A stretch of 64,000 bases of DNA from Curtobacterium aurantiacum (GCF_018598555.1 NZ_JAHEWN010000017.1:19908-83907); one strand, 5' to 3'. Positions 7,901 through 17,642 are shown, counted from the first letter of the stretch. A program made the numbers and translations. The notes: a model not told the origin generated them from the letters alone.

Positions 7901-9133
7901 TCAGCCGCCGAGGGCGTCGAGCCAGATCTTGCGGGCGTCGAGGGCTTCCTGCGCGTCCTTGATCTTCCGGGCGTCGCCGGTGGCCTGCGCCGCGGCGAGT
8001 TCGGACTGGAGCTTGCCGATGGCGTCCTCGAGCTGGCTCGCGAGGCCGTTCTGACGGGCCTTGCGCTCCGGGTTGGACTCCTTCCAGTGCGCGTCCTCGA
8101 GACCACGGACGTGGTCCTCGATCGCACGCAGGCGGTCCTCGACACGACGCACGTCGCCGCGGGGGACCTTGCCGATCTCGTCCCATCGGCGCTGGATCCC
8201 GGTGAGGGTCTTGCGCGCCGCGACCCGGTCGGTCGCCTTGAGCAGCGGCTCGGCCTCGGTCAGGAGCGCCTGCTTCGCTTCGAGGTTGGCGGAGAACTCT
8301 TCGCTCTCCGCTGCGCTCTCGGCGTGGCGCTGCTCGAACAGCACGTCTCCGGCGGCCTTGAAGCGCGCCCAGAGTGCGTCGTCGTGGCGCTTGCCGGCAC
8401 GGCCGGCGTTCTTCCAGTCGTCGAGCAGCTGCCGGTAGTCGGGGATCGCGTCGGAGCCGCGAGGCGCGAGGGCCTCGGCCTGTGCGACGAGCTCCTGCTT
8501 GCGGGTCCGGGCGTCACGGTGCTGCGCGTCGAGCTCCGAGTAGAACGCACGACGGTGCTGGTCCACGGTGGACCGCGCTGCGCGGAACCGCTTCCAGAGG
8601 TCGTTCGCCTCGTTCTTGGGGATCCGCGGGCCGTCGTGCTGGTGCTGCTGCCACCGTGCGAAGACGTCGTCGAGCTGCGCGGTGATCTGCTTCCACTGCG
8701 CGCGCGCCGGGTCGACCGCTGCGAGTGCCTCGGCTTCTTCCACCAGGGCGGTGCGGTGCGCCAGGGCGTCCTGCAGGGCCTGCTGGGCCTGCTCCGCCTG
8801 CTCCTTGGTCAGCGAGCCGAGCTGCTCGGCGAGCACACCCACACGGGTCTCGAGCGACTTGATGTCGCCCACCACCCGTGCGTCGGCCACCAGGGCCGTC
8901 AGGTGCTCGACCGTCCGGGCGACGTCGTTGGCCGACGCACCGCGCTGGACGCGCTGCTCGGCGATCTTCACCTGCCCCTCGAGGTCGGCGTACTTCCGCG
9001 CGAAGTAGGCGAGGGCTTCTTCGGGGGTGGCGTCCGGGTACTCACCGACAGCACGTTCGGTCTCTTCGTACCGGACGTACACGGTCCCGTTCTCGTCGAC
9101 CCGCCCCCAGGTCGTTGCTTCGTCAGATCCCAC
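7901..9133 (-). CDS. DUF349 repeat protein
   Basis: A 410-aa, very hydrophilic helical protein with several DUF349-type repeats, recognisable by W-K/R spacing such as RAQWKQITAQLDDVFARWQQ, NDLWKRFRAARSTVDQHR, DALWARFKAAGDVLFEQR and IQRRWDEIGKVP. Coiled-coil segments rich in Ala, Glu and Gln link them. The family is widespread in actinobacteria and its role is not established. A GTG start at 9133 is used; there is no signal peptide or membrane segment. The gene is convergent with ribF. Confidence 0.9.
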   Translation of the reverse strand: MGSDEATTWGRVDENGTVYVRYEETERAVGEYPDATPEEALAYFARKYADLEGQVKIAEQRVQRGASANDVARTVEHLTALVADARVVGDIKSLETRVGVLAEQLGSLTKEQAEQAQQALQDALAHRTALVEEAEALAAVDPARAQWKQITAQLDDVFARWQQHQHDGPRIPKNEANDLWKRFRAARSTVDQHRRAFYSELDAQHRDARTRKQELVAQAEALAPRGSDAIPDYRQLLDDWKNAGRAGKRHDDALWARFKAAGDVLFEQRHAESAAESEEFSANLEAKQALLTEAEPLLKATDRVAARKTLTGIQRRWDEIGKVPRGDVRRVEDRLRAIEDHVRGLEDAHWKESNPERKARQNGLASQLEDAIGKLQSELAAAQATGDARKIKDAQEALDARKIWLDALGG

Positions 9134-9194
9134 AGGTCTCGCCTCGATCGTGGTCGTGCATCGCCGACGTCACCGTCGGCACGGTCAGGTCGTC

Positions 9195-9200
9195 AGCCTA
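9195..9200 (-). promoter_or_regulatory. -10 box for the DUF349 gene
   Basis: TAGGCT on the minus strand lies about 60 nt before the start codon. The remainder of the 9134-9246 spacer shows no clear terminator for the upstream cyclophilin gene. Confidence 0.35.
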
Positions 9201-9246
9201 TTGCACGGACGGGCTCCGCCGCCCGACCGGTGCGACGGGTTGTGGA

Positions 9247-10059
9247 CTACTTCTCCTCCGCGATGGTCGCGTCGGTGATCTTCGTCGCGACCTTCGGCTC
9301 GCCGGTGCCGTCCCTGCCGGGGGACGCGATGCCCTTCGCGGCGATCTTCGACTCGAGCTCGGACAGGCCGCTCGTGACCTTCCCGACGACCGTGTAGCCG
9401 CCGGTCGAGCCGTCGAGCGTGGTGTCGCCGTAGACGATGAAGAACTGCGTCGACTGCGAGTACGGGGAGTCGGACCGGGCGATCGCGATCGTGCCCTCGT
9501 CGTAGACGCCGTCCTCCGGCACGTTCTCGAGCGGGCCGTACTCGAAGCCGGCGTCGCCGGTGCCGTCGCCGTTCGCGGAGCCGCACTGCAGGAACTTCAG
9601 CCCGTCGCTGTCGGCGAGTCGGTGGCACGTGGTGCCGTTGTAGAACTGGTCGCGGATCAACGAGATCTCGACGCTCGCCGCCTGCGGGGCCTTCGCACCG
9701 TCCAGCTCGATGCCGAGGTCGATGCTCTTGTTGAGCGTCAGCGTGCCGGTCCAGGTCGCGCCCTTCGCGATCGACTTGCTCGGCACGTCGCCGGTGTTCC
9801 CGGCCGTGGCGCTGGGCGACGGCGTCGCGGTCGACGACGCGGAGGCGCTCGGGTCCGGGGCGTCCGACCCCCGCGAGCCGGCGAAGGCGAGCTGCGACCC
9901 GGTGGCGAGGGCAGCCACGAGGACGAGGGCGCCGGCACCGACCAGGTTGTCGCGCACACGGCGGCGGCGCTGCCGCTCGTGGAGGCCCTGACGGGCCTGG
10001 TAGAGGCGGAGGCGCTCGCGCGCCTCACGGTTGTCACGCGCTGGGTTCTTCGGTGCCAC
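9247..10059 (-). CDS. Membrane-anchored cyclophilin-type peptidyl-prolyl isomerase
   Basis: The 270-aa protein has a basic cytoplasmic N-terminus (about 1-38), one transmembrane segment (about 39-61, [21 protein letters not shown]), a Ser/Pro/Thr/Ala-rich linker, and an extracytoplasmic cyclophilin domain. Family motifs include the catalytic-Arg segment [10 protein letters not shown] and [11 protein letters not shown]. No lipobox Cys is present, so it is a membrane protein and not a lipoprotein. I chose GTG 10059 (MAPKNPARD) over the longer open frame because the upstream 18 codons are not protein-like. It is divergent from rarA. Confidence 0.9.
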   Translation of the reverse strand: MAPKNPARDNREARERLRLYQARQGLHERQRRRRVRDNLVGAGALVLVAALATGSQLAFAGSRGSDAPDPSASASSTATPSPSATAGNTGDVPSKSIAKGATWTGTLTLNKSIDLGIELDGAKAPQAASVEISLIRDQFYNGTTCHRLADSDGLKFLQCGSANGDGTGDAGFEYGPLENVPEDGVYDEGTIAIARSDSPYSQSTQFFIVYGDTTLDGSTGGYTVVGKVTSGLSELESKIAAKGIASPGRDGTGEPKVATKITDATIAEEK

Positions 10060-10165
10060 GGTGCTGGTCTGCCCTCTCGTCGCAGTGTGCAACGAGCGTA
10101 GCCGAACGGTCACCAGCGTCGACCGGCACCGCAGGGGAGGCGCGGCTCGCGTCGGTGGACCGGCC

Positions 10166-10171
10166 TACGAT
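10166..10171 (+). promoter_or_regulatory. -10 box, leaderless start of rarA
   Basis: TACGAT is followed by a 6-nt spacer and ATG 10178, with no ribosome-binding site. Confidence 0.55.
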
Positions 10172-10177
10172 TGCAGC

Positions 10178-11551
10178 ATGGCAGCGGATCGTTCGGGCAT
10201 GCACGCGCCCACCACGGGTGGTCGCGCCGGTCTCGCGCAGGGTTCGGTCCCGCTCGCCGTCCGGATGCGTCCGACCAGCCTCGACGAGGTGGCCGGCCAG
10301 CAGCACCTGCTCGGCCGGGGGTCGCCCCTCGTGCAGCTCGCCACCGGCACGCGGGAGAACCCCGGCGGGGTCTCCGTGATCCTGTGGGGGCCGCCCGGCA
10401 CCGGCAAGACCACCCTCGCACAGGCGATCGCGCGGCAGTCGGGTCGTGAGTTCGTCGAGCTCTCCGCCGTGACCGCGGGCGTGAAGGACGTGCGCGAGGT
10501 CATGGAGAAGGCGCTGACCCACCGCGACCTCTACGGGTCGACGACGGTGCTGTTCCTCGACGAGATCCACCGGTTCAGCAAGGCCCAGCAGGACGCCCTG
10601 CTGCCCGGGGTCGAGAACGGGTGGGTGATCCTCATCGCTGCCACCACCGAGAACCCGTCGTTCTCGGTCATCTCGCCGCTGCTCTCCCGGTCGCTGCTCC
10701 TGACGCTCAAGCCGCTCACCGACCCCGACCTCGGCATGCTCGTCGACCGCGCGGTCGAGGACCCGCGCGGGCTCGGCGGTGCGGTCGTCCTGGGGGACGA
10801 AGCCCGGAGCGCGATCATCCGCCTCGCGTCCGGTGACGCCCGGCGCGCCCTCACCGCGCTCGAGGCAGCGGCGGCGTCGGCCACCGCGGCGCAGGACGAG
10901 GACGACGACACCGTCCCGGTCGTCGAGGCCGACACGGTGGCGGCCGCGGTCGACCGCGCACTGCTGCGGTACGACCGGCAGGGTGACGAGCACTACGACG
11001 TCATCAGTGCCTTCATCAAGTCGGTGCGGGGGAGCGACGTCGACGCCGCGCTGCACTACCTCGCCCGGATGATCGAGGCCGGCGAGGACTCCCGGTTCAT
11101 CGCGCGGCGGATCATCATCTCCGCGTCCGAGGACATCGGCATGGCCGACCCGCAGGCGCTGCCCATCGCGGTCGCCGCGGCGCAGGCGGTGCAGCTCATC
11201 GGCATGCCCGAGGGACGGATCCCGCTGGCCGAGGCGGTCGTCTACCTGGCGACGGCGCCGAAGTCGAACGCCGCCTACAACGGCGTGAACCAGGCCATGG
11301 CGGACGTCAAGGCGGGCCGCATGGGCACGGTCCCGATGCATCTGCGGGACGCGCACTACGCCGGGGCGAAGCGACTCGGGCACGGCAAGGGCTACGTCTA
11401 CTCGCACGACGCCGAGCACGGGGTGGCCGAGCAGCAGTACCTGCCGGACGCCCTCGAGGGCACCGAGTACTACACACCGACGGCCAACGGGTACGAGCGC
11501 GAGGTCGGGCCCCGGCTCGAACGACTCCGGAAGATCACACGCGGTCAGTAG
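10178..11551 (+). CDS. rarA: Replication-associated recombination protein A (AAA+ ATPase)
   Basis: Clamp-loader-like ATPase of the RarA/MgsA/WRNIP1 family acting at stalled replication forks. The 457-aa protein carries Walker [10 protein letters not shown] (71-79), Walker [10 protein letters not shown], sensor TTENPSF and the C-terminal tetramerisation region with [15 protein letters not shown] sequence ([16 protein letters not shown]) and YKYPHD-equivalent [12 protein letters not shown] 10178 is chosen because of the adjacent -10 box; ATG 10199 is a second candidate. The frame extends upstream but those residues are not conserved-looking. Confidence 0.95.
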   Translation: MAADRSGMHAPTTGGRAGLAQGSVPLAVRMRPTSLDEVAGQQHLLGRGSPLVQLATGTRENPGGVSVILWGPPGTGKTTLAQAIARQSGREFVELSAVTAGVKDVREVMEKALTHRDLYGSTTVLFLDEIHRFSKAQQDALLPGVENGWVILIAATTENPSFSVISPLLSRSLLLTLKPLTDPDLGMLVDRAVEDPRGLGGAVVLGDEARSAIIRLASGDARRALTALEAAAASATAAQDEDDDTVPVVEADTVAAAVDRALLRYDRQGDEHYDVISAFIKSVRGSDVDAALHYLARMIEAGEDSRFIARRIIISASEDIGMADPQALPIAVAAAQAVQLIGMPEGRIPLAEAVVYLATAPKSNAAYNGVNQAMADVKAGRMGTVPMHLRDAHYAGAKRLGHGKGYVYSHDAEHGVAEQQYLPDALEGTEYYTPTANGYEREVGPRLERLRKITRGQ

Positions 11552-11583
11552 TGTCGGTGCTTCTGCGCTCGCCCCGATGCTGC

Positions 11584-11589
11584 TAGCAT
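11584..11589 (+). promoter_or_regulatory. -10 box for rpsD
   Basis: TAGCAT about 30 nt after the rarA stop would give a start near 11596 and a leader of about 205 nt. No good -35 hexamer is apparent. Confidence 0.45.
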
Positions 11590-11595
11590 TGGCGG

Positions 11596-11800
11596 GCCTA
11601 CGTCCTGGTCCTCGAGCACGGCTGCGTCGAGGACAGAGTGCCACTCCGGTGGTACGGGGGCAGAGGTTCGGACTGTAGCCGTCCGATCCCACAGGCTCAT
11701 CCCTCTGGATCCCGTCGTCGGGGCCGAGCACGTGCTGCGTCATCGAGCGTGTTCGTGGAGTGCCCGGCGAGTATTCAGTTCGAACAGAGAAAAGGACCCT
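11596..11800 (+). promoter_or_regulatory. Structured 5' leader of rpsD, candidate S4 autoregulatory RNA
   Basis: Two stem-loops are visible. One is an 8-bp perfect stem (11608-11615 with 11627-11634). The other is a two-tier stem: CAGAGG 11661-11666 with CCTCTG 11702-11707, enclosing TCGGAC 11668-11673 with GTCCGA 11681-11686. The last 60 nt before the ribosome-binding site are more A-rich. S4 is a known autoregulator in other bacteria; that this leader binds S4 is inference. Confidence 0.45.
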
Positions 11801-12430
11801 GTGTCTACCAAGTCACGTACCCGCAGCAAGACCCGCCTTTCGCGCGCACTCGGCATCCCGCTGACGCCGAAGGCGGCCCGTTACCTCGAGAAGCGCCCCT
11901 ACGGGCCCGGTGAGCACGGCCGTACGCGCCGTCGTGCGGACAGCGACTACGCCGTCCGCCTCCGTGAGAAGCAGCGTCTGCGCGCCCAGTACGGCATCCG
12001 CGAGAAGCAGCTCCGCATCGTCTTCGAAGAGGCCCGCAAGACGAAGGGCCTGACCGGTGAGAACCTGGTCGAGCTCCTCGAGCAGCGCCTCGACGCCCTC
12101 GTGGTCCGTGCCGGCTTCGCCCGCACCACCGCGCAGGCCCGTCAGCTGATCGTGCACCGCCACATCCTGGTGGACGGCAAGCTCGTCGACCGCCCCTCCT
12201 TCCGCGTCAAGGAGGGCCAGCTGATCCACGTCAAGGCGAAGTCCGAGTCGATGGAGCCCTTCCAGGTCGCCGCTGCCGGTGGCCACCAGGAAGTCCTCCC
12301 GAAGGTCCCGGGCTACCTCGAGGTCGAGATCGAGAAGCTCCAGGCCCGCCTCGTGCGTCGCCCGAAGCGCGCCGAGGTCCCCGTGACCTGTGAAGTGCAG
12401 CTCGTCGTCGAGTACTACGCAGCTCGCTGA
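11801..12430 (+). CDS. rpsD: 30S ribosomal protein S4
   Basis: Primary 16S rRNA-binding protein that nucleates 30S assembly. The 209-aa product starts at GTG 11801 (MSTKSRTRSKTRLSRALG), preceded by AAAAGGA. The N-terminus lacks the zinc-binding cysteines, so this is the Cys-minus form. The S4 RNA-binding domain is near 95-160 (LEQRLDALVVRAGFARTTAQ, HRHILVDGKLVDRPSFRV). It is monocistronic with a strong terminator after it, and codon use is highly biased as expected for a ribosomal protein. Confidence 0.97.
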   Translation: MSTKSRTRSKTRLSRALGIPLTPKAARYLEKRPYGPGEHGRTRRRADSDYAVRLREKQRLRAQYGIREKQLRIVFEEARKTKGLTGENLVELLEQRLDALVVRAGFARTTAQARQLIVHRHILVDGKLVDRPSFRVKEGQLIHVKAKSESMEPFQVAAAGGHQEVLPKVPGYLEVEIEKLQARLVRRPKRAEVPVTCEVQLVVEYYAAR

Positions 12431-12444
12431 TCCACTGATCACGC

Positions 12445-12486
12445 CCGAACGGCGGGTCGTCCTCTCGAGGGCGACCCGCCGTTCGG
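12445..12486 (+). terminator. rpsD terminator
   Basis: A 15-bp perfect stem (12445-12459 with 12472-12486) with a 12-nt loop starts 14 nt after the rpsD stop. The T-rich tail is minimal. Confidence 0.8.
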
Positions 12487-12504
12487 CGTTCCGGCACCGG
12501 CGGC

Positions 12505-12510
12505 TAAGCT
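12505..12510 (+). promoter_or_regulatory. -10 box for the 12554-alaS unit
   Basis: TAAGCT lies 44 nt before GTG 12554. It would give a short leader that contains the purine-rich GGGAGAGG ribosome-binding site. Confidence 0.45.
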
Positions 12511-12553
12511 TGTCCGGGCATGCACCGCCCGGGTGCACAGAGGGAGAGGCACC

Positions 12554-12736
12554 GTGAAGCAGCTGTTCTTCGTCGCCGTCGGCATCGTCATCGGGTTCGC
12601 CGTCGCACACCAGGTCGCCCAGACCTCCGGTGGTGCGCGGCTCGTCGCCGAGGTGAACGCCAAGACGAAGGCCTTCACGGGTGCCGTCGCGGACGGCTAC
12701 CGGTCACGCGAGGCCGAGCTCCGCACCGACGCCTGA
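12554..12736 (+). CDS. Small single-helix membrane protein
   Basis: The 60-aa product starts MKQLFFVAVGIVIGFAVAHQVAQ, one hydrophobic segment (about 3-20), followed by a soluble amphipathic tail ending in EAELRTDA. GTG 12554 has GGGAGAGG at proper distance; an ATG 7 codons upstream is a weaker alternative. It sits between rpsD and alaS and may be co-transcribed with alaS (60-nt gap). No function is known to me. Confidence 0.75.
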   Translation: MKQLFFVAVGIVIGFAVAHQVAQTSGGARLVAEVNAKTKAFTGAVADGYRSREAELRTDA

Positions 12737-12795
12737 GCGCGCCGGCCGAGCCGCCACGCCCCTCCTCCACCCACGACCTGAACCCAGGAAGCACC

Positions 12796-15453
12796 ATGCA
12801 GACCGCAGAGATCCGCCGCCGTTGGCTCCAGTACTTCGGTGACCGCGGCCACACCGTCGTCCCGTCCGCGTCCCTCGTCTCCGACGACCCGTCGCTCCTC
12901 TTCACGGTCGCCGGCATGGTGCCGTTCATCCCGTACCTGACCGGGCTCATCCCGGCGCCGTTCCCACGGGCGACGAGCGTGCAGAAGTGCATCCGCACGA
13001 ACGACATCGAAGAGGTCGGCAAGACTCCGCGCCACGGCACGTTCTTCCAGATGAACGGGAACTTCTCGTTCGGCGACTACTTCAAGGAGCAGGCGATCCA
13101 GTTCGCCTGGGAGTTCCTCACCAAGGCGGAGTCCGACGGCGGACTCGGGTTCTCGGCGGACGACCTCTGGGTCACCGTGTACGAGGAGGACGACGAGGCG
13201 ATCGCCTTCTGGAAGCAGCACTCCTCGCTGCCCGACGAGCGGATCCAGCGCCTCGGCAAGGACACGAACTACTGGTCGACCGGGCAGCCCGGCCCCGCGG
13301 GCCCGTGCTCGGAGATCTTCTTCGACCGCGGCCCCGAGTACGGCATCGACGGCGGCCCCGCGACGGACGACGACCGCTACGTCGAGATCTGGAACCTCGT
13401 CTTCATGCAGTACCAGATCGCCGACGTGCGGTCGAAGTACGACTTCGAGATCACCGGCGAGCTGCCGAACAAGAACATCGACACCGGCATGGGGCTCGAG
13501 CGCGTCGCCTTCATCAAGCAGGGCGTCGACAACATGTACGAGATCGACCAGGTGCGGCCGGTGCTCGACCGCGCCGCCGAGATCTCCGGCCGGCGGTACG
13601 GCGCCGTGCACGAGGACGACGTCCGCATGCGCGTCATCGCCGACCACGTCCGTTCCTCGCTGATGCTCATCGCCGACGGCGTGAGCCCGTCGAACGAGGG
13701 CCGCGGCTACATCCTCCGTCGCCTGCTCCGCCGCACGGTCCGCGCGATGCGGCTGCTCGGTGTCGAGACGGCGACGTTCCCGGAGCTCTTCCCCGCGTCC
13801 CGCGACGCGATGCGCGACGCCTACCCCGAGGTGGCGTCCGACTACGACCGGATCTCCCGCATCGCCTACGCGGAAGAAGAGACCTTCCTCCGCACGCTCG
13901 CGCAGGGCACGACCATCCTCGACGTCGCGGTCGAGCGCGCCAAGCAGGACGGTGCCCCGTCGATCGGCGGCGACACGGCGTTCCTGCTGCACGACACCTT
14001 CGGGTTCCCCATCGACCTGACGATGGAGATGGCCGAAGAGGCCGGCGTGCACGTCGACCGCACCGCGTTCGAGACCCTCATGTCCGAGCAGCGTGCCCGG
14101 GCGAAGGCCGACGCGAAGAGCAAGAAGACCGCGATCGCCGACCTGAGCGTGTACAGCGCCTTCCGTGCGAAGGGCGAGACCACCTTCCTCGGCTACGACG
14201 CGCTCGAGGCCGAGACGCGCGTGCTCGGCATCATCGTCGGCGGCGTGAGCGTCGATCGTGCGGTGGCGGGCGACATCGCCGAGGTCATCCTCGGCGAGAC
14301 CTCGCTGTACGCCGAGTCCGGCGGCCAGGACGCCGACCAGGGATCGATCGTCGGCAACGGCTTCGACCTCGAGGTCCTCGACGTCCAGCGTCCGGTCTCC
14401 GGGCTCTGGAGCCACACGGTGCAGGTCCGCTCCGGCGAGGTCGGGGTCGGTGACGCGGCGAGCACCGTCGTCGACGCCGAGTACCGTCGCGGCGCGACCC
14501 AGGCACACTCCGCCACGCACCTGGTGAACGCGGCGCTCCGCGACATCCTCGGGCCGGAGGCGCTGCAGGCCGGCTCGTACAACAAGTCCGGCTACATGCG
14601 TCTGGACTTCTCCTGGTCGCAGCCGGTCTCGCTCGAGACCCGATCCGAGATCGAGGAGGTCGTGAACACCGCGATCCGCACCGACCTCGAGGTCTCGACG
14701 CGCATCCTGCCCATCGACGAGGCGAAGGCCCTCGGCGCGCAGGCCCTCTTCGGCGAGAAGTACGGCGCCGAGGTCCGCATGGTCGACATCGGCGGCCCGT
14801 GGTCCCGCGAGCTCTGCGGCGGCACGCACGTCGCGTCGAGCGCCCAGATCGGGCTCGTCAACCTGGTGGGGGAGTCCAGCGTCGGTTCGACGAACCGCCG
14901 CGTCGAGGCGCTGGTCGGGCTCGAGGGGTTCCGCGACCTCGCCGTCGAGCGCACGATCGTGTCGCAGCTCTCGAGCGCGCTCAAGGCCCCCCGCGCCGAC
15001 CTGCCGTCCCGTGTGCAGAGCCTGATGGAGGACCTGCGTTCCGCCCAGAAGAAGCTCGCCGAGTACGAGTCGGCGAACCTGCAGCAGCGCGTGCCCGCGA
15101 TCGCCCGGAACGCCACGACCGTCGGCGCCACCACGGTGGTCGCCGAGACGGTCGACGGCCTGCAGTCCGGCGACGACCTGCGCTCCCTCGCGACCGGCGT
15201 GCGTGGGCAGCTCGGTGACGGTGCAGCCGTCGTCGTGCTCGGTGCCGTCGTGGGTGGGAAGCCGATCGTGATCGTCGCGACCAACGACGCGGCTCGTGCC
15301 GCGGGCGTCCAGGCAGGCCCCCTCGCGAAGGAGGCCGCCGGTGTGCTCGGAGGCGGTGGCGGCGGCAAGCCGGACCTGGCGCAGGGCGGCGGGACCGACG
15401 CGGCCGCACTCCCGGCGGCGCTCCGCGCCGTGACCGCACGGCTCGCGGGCTGA
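12796..15453 (+). CDS. alaS: Alanyl-tRNA synthetase
   Basis: Charges tRNA-Ala and edits mischarged Ser/Gly. In the 885-aa protein the N-terminal class II catalytic core contains RWLQYFGDRGHTVVPSASL, motif 2 with KCIRTNDIEEVG, and motif 3 GMGLERVA. The editing domain has the zinc ligands of HSATH (about 571-575) and CGGTH (about 674-678). The C-terminal DHHA1 domain ends with GGGGGGKPDLAQGGG. ATG 12796 follows a CAGGAAG site; the longer open frame upstream overlaps the small membrane protein and is not AlaRS-like. Confidence 0.97.
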   Translation: MQTAEIRRRWLQYFGDRGHTVVPSASLVSDDPSLLFTVAGMVPFIPYLTGLIPAPFPRATSVQKCIRTNDIEEVGKTPRHGTFFQMNGNFSFGDYFKEQAIQFAWEFLTKAESDGGLGFSADDLWVTVYEEDDEAIAFWKQHSSLPDERIQRLGKDTNYWSTGQPGPAGPCSEIFFDRGPEYGIDGGPATDDDRYVEIWNLVFMQYQIADVRSKYDFEITGELPNKNIDTGMGLERVAFIKQGVDNMYEIDQVRPVLDRAAEISGRRYGAVHEDDVRMRVIADHVRSSLMLIADGVSPSNEGRGYILRRLLRRTVRAMRLLGVETATFPELFPASRDAMRDAYPEVASDYDRISRIAYAEEETFLRTLAQGTTILDVAVERAKQDGAPSIGGDTAFLLHDTFGFPIDLTMEMAEEAGVHVDRTAFETLMSEQRARAKADAKSKKTAIADLSVYSAFRAKGETTFLGYDALEAETRVLGIIVGGVSVDRAVAGDIAEVILGETSLYAESGGQDADQGSIVGNGFDLEVLDVQRPVSGLWSHTVQVRSGEVGVGDAASTVVDAEYRRGATQAHSATHLVNAALRDILGPEALQAGSYNKSGYMRLDFSWSQPVSLETRSEIEEVVNTAIRTDLEVSTRILPIDEAKALGAQALFGEKYGAEVRMVDIGGPWSRELCGGTHVASSAQIGLVNLVGESSVGSTNRRVEALVGLEGFRDLAVERTIVSQLSSALKAPRADLPSRVQSLMEDLRSAQKKLAEYESANLQQRVPAIARNATTVGATTVVAETVDGLQSGDDLRSLATGVRGQLGDGAAVVVLGAVVGGKPIVIVATNDAARAAGVQAGPLAKEAAGVLGGGGGGKPDLAQGGGTDAAALPAALRAVTARLAG

Positions 15454-15455
15454 CC

Positions 15456-15905
15456 GTGGGCATCCGGTCCGGGCGCCGGCTCGGCATCGACGTCGGCCGC
15501 GCCCGGATCGGCGTCGCCGTGTGCGACCGTGACGGCCTGCTGGCGACGCCCGTCGAGACCGTTCGTCGCGACGACTCGAAGGACCTCCGGCGCATCCTCG
15601 ACCTCGCGGACGAGTACGACGTGCTCGAGGTCGTCGTCGGGCTGCCCCTGTCGATGTCGGGTGGTGACACCGCCTCGACCGAGGACGCCCGCGTGTTCGC
15701 GGCCCGCATCGCGGCGCGTCGACCGGTGCGCCTGGTCGACGAACGACTGTCGACGGTGACGGCTCAGCGGGGGCTGCACCAGGCCGGCAAGAACACGAAG
15801 AAGTCGCGGGCCGTGATCGACCAAGCAGCCGCTGTTATCATTCTGCAACACGCGCTCGACCACGAGCGCAGTGCCGGTGCCCCTCCGGGCACCACGCTTC
15901 CCTGA
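15456..15905 (+). CDS. ruvX: YqgF/RuvX family putative Holliday junction resolvase
   Basis: RNase H-fold protein linked to Holliday junction resolution and 16S rRNA 5'-end processing. The 149-aa sequence has the family signatures RLGIDVGRARIGVAVCD, VVGLPLSMSGG, LVDERLSTVTAQ and KKSRAVIDQAAAVIILQ with the conserved acidic residues. GTG 15456 lies 2 nt after the alaS stop, the canonical alaS-ruvX-mltG arrangement. Confidence 0.93.
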   Translation: MGIRSGRRLGIDVGRARIGVAVCDRDGLLATPVETVRRDDSKDLRRILDLADEYDVLEVVVGLPLSMSGGDTASTEDARVFAARIAARRPVRLVDERLSTVTAQRGLHQAGKNTKKSRAVIDQAAAVIILQHALDHERSAGAPPGTTLP

Positions 15906-15998
15906 CAGGGCTGCCCGGTACCACACATGGGTGCTCTCGTCGTCACCTGTGAGGACGACGGTGCCCAGGTGGAGTTCCCGACCGAGAGACCGAGGACG

Positions 15999-17612
15999 TT
16001 GGCAGACGATCTGGACTGGAACGCGATCATCGCGCCCGGCAACGACGCCGAGCGGCGGAAGGCGACTTCCGACCGCACGACAGGTACCGATGCCCGCGAC
16101 GACGCTGGTCAGGTGAACCCACCCCCGGCTCGTCCGATGTCCCGACGGGAAGCCCGCGCCCTCGAGGCCGAACGCGCCCGCATCGCAGCGGCGGACGAGC
16201 CGTCCGCGGTCGACTCGTCGAGCGAAGCACCGACCAGTGCGGCACCGACCAGCACGGCACCGACAGGCGACGAGCCGGCGCCCGACCGATCGGCAGGGAC
16301 CGACGATCGCCCGGCGTCCCCCGCCGACGCACCGATCGCCACCCGCCCCGAAGAGCTGCACCCCGAGGTCGCCGCACTGCTGACCGGCGAACTACCGACC
16401 GAGACCGCGGCCGCGGCCGGCGGATCCGGTTCCGACGGGACCGACGACCGTGACGCGACCGGCGGCGGTGGCGCCGCGGGAGGCGGCGGACGCGGGGGAC
16501 GAGGCGGCGGAGGACGTGCCTCCAGGCCGCCCCGCGAACCCCGACCGAAGCGTCGACGCGGACCGCTCGTCGCGGGGATCGTCATCGTCGCCGTGGTGCT
16601 GGCCGCCGGTGTCGGGGCCTACACGTTCGCGGCCCCGAAGATCCAGCAGCTCGTCGCCGCGGTCAGCGGCGCGCAGGAGCCCGACGACTACACGGGCGAC
16701 GGCACCACGAAGGTGACCATCACCATCAAGCAGGGCGACATCGGTGAGAACGTCGCCGCGACGCTGCAGCGCAGCGGCGTCGTCAAGGACTCCAAGGTGT
16801 TCTACAAGCTCCTGCTCGCGTCGCCCGACGTGCAGTTCCAGCCGGGTTCGTACGCGCTGAAGAAGGAGATGAGCTCGAAGTCGGCGCTGGCGGCCCTGCA
16901 GGACGAGGACAACCGCGTGCAGGCGTCGATCATCATCCCGGAGGGCACCGCTCTGGCCGACATCAAGGCCGGCATGGTCTCGAAGGCCGGTTTGACCAAG
17001 AAGGAGGTCGACGCGGCGGCGAAGGACCTCGCGGCGTACGACCTGCCGTCCGGTGTCACGACGCTCGAGGGATGGCTGTTCCCGGCGACCTACCCGATCA
17101 ACCCGGGCTGGACGGCCGAGCAGTACTTCGCGTCGATGGTCGACACCATGAAGGAACACCTGGCCGCCGCCGGCGTCAAGGAGGCCGACCAGGAGCGCAC
17201 CATCGTGTTCGCGTCGCTGGTGCAGAAGGAAGCCGGGCTCGCAGCCGACTACCCGAAGGTCGCGCGGGTGTTCCAGAACCGACTCGACCAGGGCATGAAG
17301 CTGCAGTCCGACGCCACGGTCGCCTACGGCACGGGCAACACGCACACGGTGACGACGACCGACGCCGAGCGTGCGGACGCGTCGAACGAGTACAACACCT
17401 ACGTGCACGAGGGGCTGCCGCCGGCACCGATCTCGAACCCGGGTGACATCGCGATCAAGGCGGTCACGGCCCCGGCCTCGGGCAAGTGGTTGTACTTCGT
17501 GACGGTCGACCTCGAATCGGGTGAGACGGTCTTCTCGGACACCTACGACCAGCACCTGGTCGCGGTCGAGCGGTTCCAGGCCTGGCTCCGGGCACACCCC
17601 GACTACCAGTAG
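15999..17612 (+). CDS. mltG: Endolytic murein transglycosylase MltG (YceG-like)
   Basis: Membrane-bound enzyme that cuts nascent peptidoglycan glycan strands. A long disordered, Asp/Ala/Thr then Gly-rich cytoplasmic N-terminus is followed by one transmembrane helix (PLVAGIVIVAVVLAAGVGAY), a LysM-like segment, and the YceG catalytic domain with the catalytic Glu in FASLVQKEAG and the LPPAPISNPG motif. I chose the TTG at 15999 (MADDLDWNAI) because related proteins begin this way and GAGG lies just before it. ATG 15927 is the longer alternative. It is about 94 nt downstream of ruvX. Confidence 0.88.
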   Translation: MADDLDWNAIIAPGNDAERRKATSDRTTGTDARDDAGQVNPPPARPMSRREARALEAERARIAAADEPSAVDSSSEAPTSAAPTSTAPTGDEPAPDRSAGTDDRPASPADAPIATRPEELHPEVAALLTGELPTETAAAAGGSGSDGTDDRDATGGGGAAGGGGRGGRGGGGRASRPPREPRPKRRRGPLVAGIVIVAVVLAAGVGAYTFAAPKIQQLVAAVSGAQEPDDYTGDGTTKVTITIKQGDIGENVAATLQRSGVVKDSKVFYKLLLASPDVQFQPGSYALKKEMSSKSALAALQDEDNRVQASIIIPEGTALADIKAGMVSKAGLTKKEVDAAAKDLAAYDLPSGVTTLEGWLFPATYPINPGWTAEQYFASMVDTMKEHLAAAGVKEADQERTIVFASLVQKEAGLAADYPKVARVFQNRLDQGMKLQSDATVAYGTGNTHTVTTTDAERADASNEYNTYVHEGLPPAPISNPGDIAIKAVTAPASGKWLYFVTVDLESGETVFSDTYDQHLVAVERFQAWLRAHPDYQ

Positions 17613-17642
17613 TCGGCGACGTCGCACGGACGAACGCTGTGG

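Noticed and set aside
15927..15998. Upstream ATG start for mltG
   Set aside because: No ribosome-binding site, and the extra 24 residues do not resemble MltG; TTG 15999 gives the family-like start. It remains possible.
14592..16361. Minus-strand 589-aa frame across alaS, ruvX and mltG
   Set aside because: Runs through three recognised genes on the other strand and is low complexity.
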